A DNA stretch of 64,000 bases from assembly GCF_000316035.1 (NCBI RefSeq), contig NZ_ANHX01000079.1, positions 60,870 to 124,869 of the forward strand, read 5' to 3'. The stretch's first letter is position 1. Each line of letters starts with the position of its first letter. The translations under genes and the position numbers were made by a program. The stretch is from Paenibacillus sp. PAMC 26794. GTDB taxonomy: Bacteria > Bacillota > Bacilli > Paenibacillales > Paenibacillaceae. Shown in pieces: positions 60,866-64,000 of the stretch. The notes beneath the pieces are model-generated. The model was not told the DNA's origin, ran no database searches, and worked only from the letters and a program-made list of their open reading frames with translations.

Positions 60866-61688
60866 GGCCAGCACACGCAATGCGTATCTGATTCCATATG
60901 TATTATGGATGGTGTTGTTTGTTGTGGCGCCGGTTCTGCTGGTCATCTATTATTCGTTCTTTGATGTGGAAGGCAACTTCACGTTTGGCAACTACGCCCG
61001 ATTCTTCACACCGGTGTACTTGCAGATGACGCTCAGTTCGTTCTGGTATGCATTTCTGATTACGGCGTTCTCACTGCTGATCTCCTACCCGACGGCGTAT
61101 ATGCTGACCCGGACGAAGCACAAGCAGCTATGGTTGCTGCTGATCATTCTGCCAAGCTGGATCAATCTCTTGTTAAAAGCGTACGCCTTCATCGGCCTGT
61201 TCGGAACGTATGGTCTAACCAACTCCCTGCTTGAAGTCGTGGGGATTGGCACACAGCAGATTTTGTTCACCGACTTCAGCTTTATCTTTGTCTCGGTGTA
61301 CATCTTCATTCCATTCATGATCCTGCCGATCTTCAATGCGCTGGAAGAAATGAATCCATCGTTGATCTACGCGGCGCGGGATCTGGGAGCCTCATCGTGG
61401 CTGACATTCCGCCGGGTTATCTTTCCGCTGACGATTAGTGGAGTAAAATCAGGCTGTCAGGCTGTATTTATTCCTGCGCTGTCTCTGTTCATGATTACCC
61501 GCCTCATTGCGGGCAACCGTGTAATTACGCTGGGAACAGCGATTGAACAGCATTTTCTCGTCACCCAGGACTGGGGCATGGGTTCAACGATTGCCGTCTT
61601 TTTGATTATTGCGATGGCGATCATTATGTTCCTGACCGGATCAGGCAAGAAGGAGGTGCGTAATGGGAAGAAACGGAAAGCTGTCTAA
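60855..61688 (+). CDS. potB: Spermidine/putrescine ABC transporter permease
   Basis: 277 residues, six predicted helices. Start at ATG 60855 inside the end of the ATPase gene; AAGAGG is eight bases upstream. First helix YLIPYVLWMVLFVVAPVLLV, then FFDVEGNFTFGNYARFF, and EAA loop LIYAARDLGASSWLTFRRVI. Overlaps the next permease by 26 bases, so translation is tightly coupled. Confidence 0.93.
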   Translation: MQTKASTRNAYLIPYVLWMVLFVVAPVLLVIYYSFFDVEGNFTFGNYARFFTPVYLQMTLSSFWYAFLITAFSLLISYPTAYMLTRTKHKQLWLLLIILPSWINLLLKAYAFIGLFGTYGLTNSLLEVVGIGTQQILFTDFSFIFVSVYIFIPFMILPIFNALEEMNPSLIYAARDLGASSWLTFRRVIFPLTISGVKSGCQAVFIPALSLFMITRLIAGNRVITLGTAIEQHFLVTQDWGMGSTIAVFLIIAMAIIMFLTGSGKKEVRNGKKRKAV

Positions 61689-62472
61689 CGTCTATCTGGC
61701 TGTCGTATTCGCCATCCTGTACGCACCGATTGCGTACCTGATCTTCTACTCCTTCAATAGTGGCGGTCATATGCGCAGCTTTGAAGGATTCACGCTTGAA
61801 TGGTACAGAGAAGTATTCGCCGATACACGGCTGCTCATCATTGTTCTGAATACATTTATTATTGCGCTCCTGTCATCGGCGATCTCAACGATCCTAGGTA
61901 TAGCAGGAGCACTGGCGATCTACCATGTGCGTCGCAAACGGACCAAAAATACGCTGCTGTCACTCAATAACGTGCTGATTGTTAGTCCGGATGTCATCAT
62001 TGGTGCGTCATTCCTGATTCTGTTCACCATGATTGGCATCAAACTGGGCTTTACTTCGGTCTTGCTGTCTCATATCGCATTCAGCGTACCCATTGTCGTG
62101 ATCATGGTCCTGCCAAAGCTGCAAGAGATGAGCCCAACATTGATGGATGCGGCACGCGATCTGGGTGCGGGATCATGGCAGATTCTGACGCGTGTGGTGT
62201 TGCCATACGTGAAACCAGGTATTTTTGCCGGATTCTTCATGGCGTTGACGTACTCGCTCGATGATTTTGCGGTAACATTCTTTGTCACGGGTAATGGATA
62301 CTCGACACTCTCGGTAGAGATATACTCCAGAGCAAGGCAGGGCGTTTCGTTGTCCATCAATGCTTTGTCTACCCTGTTATTCCTGCTCACGGTGCTGCTG
62401 GTGGTCGGATATTACTTCATTAATCGACGTGCAACACGGATACCACCCGGAGGAAAGGGGCTGCGTCCATGA
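61663..62472 (+). CDS. potC: Spermidine/putrescine ABC transporter permease
   Basis: 269 residues. First helix LAVVFAILYAPIAYLIFYSF, PotC-like FEGFTLEWYREVFADTRLL, EAA loop LMDAARDLGAGSWQILTRVV and the conserved ALTYSLDDFAVTFFVTGNGY. AAGGAGG precedes the ATG. ATGA overlap with the binding-protein gene. Confidence 0.94.
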   Translation: MGRNGKLSNVYLAVVFAILYAPIAYLIFYSFNSGGHMRSFEGFTLEWYREVFADTRLLIIVLNTFIIALLSSAISTILGIAGALAIYHVRRKRTKNTLLSLNNVLIVSPDVIIGASFLILFTMIGIKLGFTSVLLSHIAFSVPIVVIMVLPKLQEMSPTLMDAARDLGAGSWQILTRVVLPYVKPGIFAGFFMALTYSLDDFAVTFFVTGNGYSTLSVEIYSRARQGVSLSINALSTLLFLLTVLLVVGYYFINRRATRIPPGGKGLRP

Positions 62473-63542
62473 AGCAACTGGTACGGACATTTGCAATTGT
62501 ATTTGTGGCCGCCTTTGCCCTGATGATTCTGGCTTCATATCTGAACAAGAGTCAGGGTTATTCTGGCGGCAACACGTTGACCATCTATAACTGGGGCGAT
62601 TATATCGACCCTGATCTGCTCAAGGAATTTGAGGAAGAGACTGGCATTAAGGTTATCTATCAGACGTTTGATTCGAATGAAGCGATGCTGACCAAGATTG
62701 AGCAGGGCGGTACTACGTTTGATGTGGCGATTCCCTCTGAATATGCGATTAGCAAAATGAAAGAAGAAGACCTGCTCGTTCCACTCGATCATAGTAAGCT
62801 GCCTAACCTGCACAACATTGATCCGCGGTTCATGGACTTGTCCTTTGATGAAGGTAACAAGTACTCCATCCCTTATTTCTGGGGAACGGTGGGAATTGTG
62901 TACAATCCTGAGCTGGTGGATGGATTGACGTTTGATAGCTGGAATGACCTTTGGGACCCACGTCTAAAAAACCAGATCCTTCTCCTCGACGGTGCACGCG
63001 AAGTCATTGGTATGGGATTAAACAGTCTCGGGTATTCCCTTAACGATACCAACGAAGATCATCTGCAAGAAGCGCTGAAGAAACTGTCTACATTGACACC
63101 AAACGTCAGAGCAATTGTCGGAGACGAGATCAAGATGCTGCTTGCGAACGAGGAAGCGGCAGTTGGACTTGTATGGTCCGGGGATGCATCCGAGATTATG
63201 GATGAGAACGACAAGCTGGATTATATGGTGCCGGAAGAAGGCTCGAACCTCTGGTTCGATAACATGGTTATTCCAAAGACGGCGAGTAATATTGAAGGGG
63301 CACACCAGTTTATCAACTTCATGCTGGACCCGGAACATGCCGCCCGCAATGCCGAATATGTCGGGTATTCCACTCCAAACGCCGAGGCGCTTAAGCTGCT
63401 GCCAGAGGACATCTCCGAGGATGAACGGTTCTATCCAGACGAGACACTGACAGGTAAGCTTGAGGTCTACGATAATCTGGGCAAAAAAATGCTCTCGCAT
63501 TATAACGACCTGTTCCTGGAGTTTAAAATGCACAGCAAATAA
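62469..63542 (+). CDS. potD: Spermidine/putrescine-binding protein
   Basis: 357 residues. N-terminal hydrophobic signal/anchor (VRTFAIVFVAAFALMILASY) without a lipobox Cys, so it is either cleaved and held otherwise or stays anchored by this helix. Binding-protein signature TLTIYNWGDYIDPDLLKEFE, YQTFDSNEAMLTKIEQGG, FDVAIPSEYAISKM and IPYFWGTVGIVYNPELV. Compared with the paralogue at 47324 it keeps the canonical NWGDYI. Last gene of the unit; no strong terminator was found after it. Confidence 0.93.
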   Translation: MKQLVRTFAIVFVAAFALMILASYLNKSQGYSGGNTLTIYNWGDYIDPDLLKEFEEETGIKVIYQTFDSNEAMLTKIEQGGTTFDVAIPSEYAISKMKEEDLLVPLDHSKLPNLHNIDPRFMDLSFDEGNKYSIPYFWGTVGIVYNPELVDGLTFDSWNDLWDPRLKNQILLLDGAREVIGMGLNSLGYSLNDTNEDHLQEALKKLSTLTPNVRAIVGDEIKMLLANEEAAVGLVWSGDASEIMDENDKLDYMVPEEGSNLWFDNMVIPKTASNIEGAHQFINFMLDPEHAARNAEYVGYSTPNAEALKLLPEDISEDERFYPDETLTGKLEVYDNLGKKMLSHYNDLFLEFKMHSK

Positions 63543-63766
63543 GAGACGTCAGGCAAATTGGCTGAATACACGGGGATGCGATGTTGCAATGCAACGAAGT
63601 GGAATGCATCGTATGAGGCCCAATTGCAGAGGTATTCATTCGGTTGAAGCAGGGTAGAGCGGTGTGGGACTGGGTGGTTAGATACAGCAGTATGCTGGAC
63701 TTATATCTAAACAACTCGCCTTTGTCATTCATCTGTCGTGGATCTTTTAGGTGGACGTCCTAAATG
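63543..63766. other. Intergenic stretch after potD
   Basis: Short open frames only, none with a ribosome site. A small GTTGCaatGCAAC hairpin near 63583-63595 lacks a T-tract and is a poor terminator. Confidence 0.35.
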
Positions 63767-63961
63767 CTAACGAACTCACAGCACCTTAATAGGCTGATAT
63801 GGATAGCGCACCAACTTTAACGAACTTCAGAGACGCTATATGGGTATAAACGGGTGTAAAACGCGGATTTGAACTCTAAATGTACGGAATAGCAACTCTC
63901 TGATTCGTTAAAACTCAAATGCCAGTAAATAACCGCCAATAACGTGTGCACAGTTCGTTAG
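63767..63961. repeat. Intergenic repeat family B, copy B3
   Basis: Outer ends CTAACGAACT (63767-63776) and AGTTCGTTAG (63952-63961) pair perfectly. Inner arms TTTAACGAA (63816-63824) and TTCGTTAAA (63904-63912), continued by TCAGAGA (63827-63833) and TCTCTGA (63897-63903), give 16 pairs around a two-base bulge. No coding capacity. The last 39 bases of the window hold nothing recognisable. Confidence 0.78.
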
Positions 63962-64000
63962 ATTCTGAAAAAAAGACAAAAAGGGATGCTGCTCGTCATT

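Noticed and set aside
63575..63600. Hairpin after potD considered as a terminator
   Set aside because: Stem is short and no T-tract follows.
25408..63961. Family B considered as a CRISPR array or tandem repeat
   Set aside because: Copies are single, far apart and inverted within themselves; there are no regular spacers and no cas genes.

Overview
The window looks like chromosomal DNA of a Bacillales bacterium, most likely a Paenibacillus (inference from gene content, strong AGGAGG-type ribosome sites, moderate GC and GTG/TTG starts). No rRNA, tRNA, prophage, insertion sequence or CRISPR array was seen. I find 56 protein-coding genes I am willing to call plus one 19-codon candidate; several have starts moved to agree with a Shine-Dalgarno site.

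Layout. 1-2.7 kb: end of a sugar ABC importer operon (binding protein, MalF- and MalG-type permeases), divergent from a stand-alone GTP cyclohydrolase II-like gene. 4-8.1 kb: glycerol catabolism glpP-glpK-glpD with a terminator hairpin in the glpD leader that is the expected target of the GlpP antiterminator. 8.2-14 kb: oxidoreductase, HxlR regulator/DoxX pair, AlkC-like and Crp-like genes, an AbrB-type regulator, and cidAB/lrgAB-like genes divergent from a LysR regulator. 15-20.9 kb: nitrilase plus two acetyltransferases, a lipoprotein, an LtaS-family enzyme and a heme-monooxygenase-like gene. 21-29 kb: a Rad3/DinG-type helicase-nuclease, cytoplasmic alpha-amylase, lipoprotein, MBL hydrolase, uxaC. 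29-41 kb: MarR-controlled heterodimeric ABC exporter, DUF697-like protein, lipid kinase, acetyltransferase, secreted MORN-repeat protein, TetR regulator with an MMPL exporter. 41-47 kb: IAG-type nucleoside hydrolase, chemoreceptor, DUF3105 protein, zinc-ribbon membrane protein, MpsC-like protein.

The two most coherent systems lie at the right. 47.3-54.5 kb is an apparent purine-salvage operon: a PotABCD-type ABC importer (lipoprotein, two permeases, ATPase) interleaved with a nucleoside hydrolase and an adenine deaminase, suggesting uptake of purine nucleosides or bases through a transporter of the polyamine class. 59.8-63.5 kb is a separate potABCD-like operon in the standard gene order. Between them lie a HAD phosphatase, a cupin, Dps, bacterial nitric oxide synthase and an MFS exporter.

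The most unusual signal is not a gene. Two families of intergenic repeats occur here. Family A (six copies: three long or intermediate, 145-230 nt, and three short, about 60-80 nt) has a shared right half and flanking arms that differ in sequence between copies yet stay self-complementary. Family B (three copies of roughly 150-200 nt) has nested inverted arms, again with paired substitutions between copies. Compensatory change of this kind points to selection on base pairing, in RNA or a cruciform, rather than simple homology. Two family A copies sit inside the purine operon, between its first three genes.
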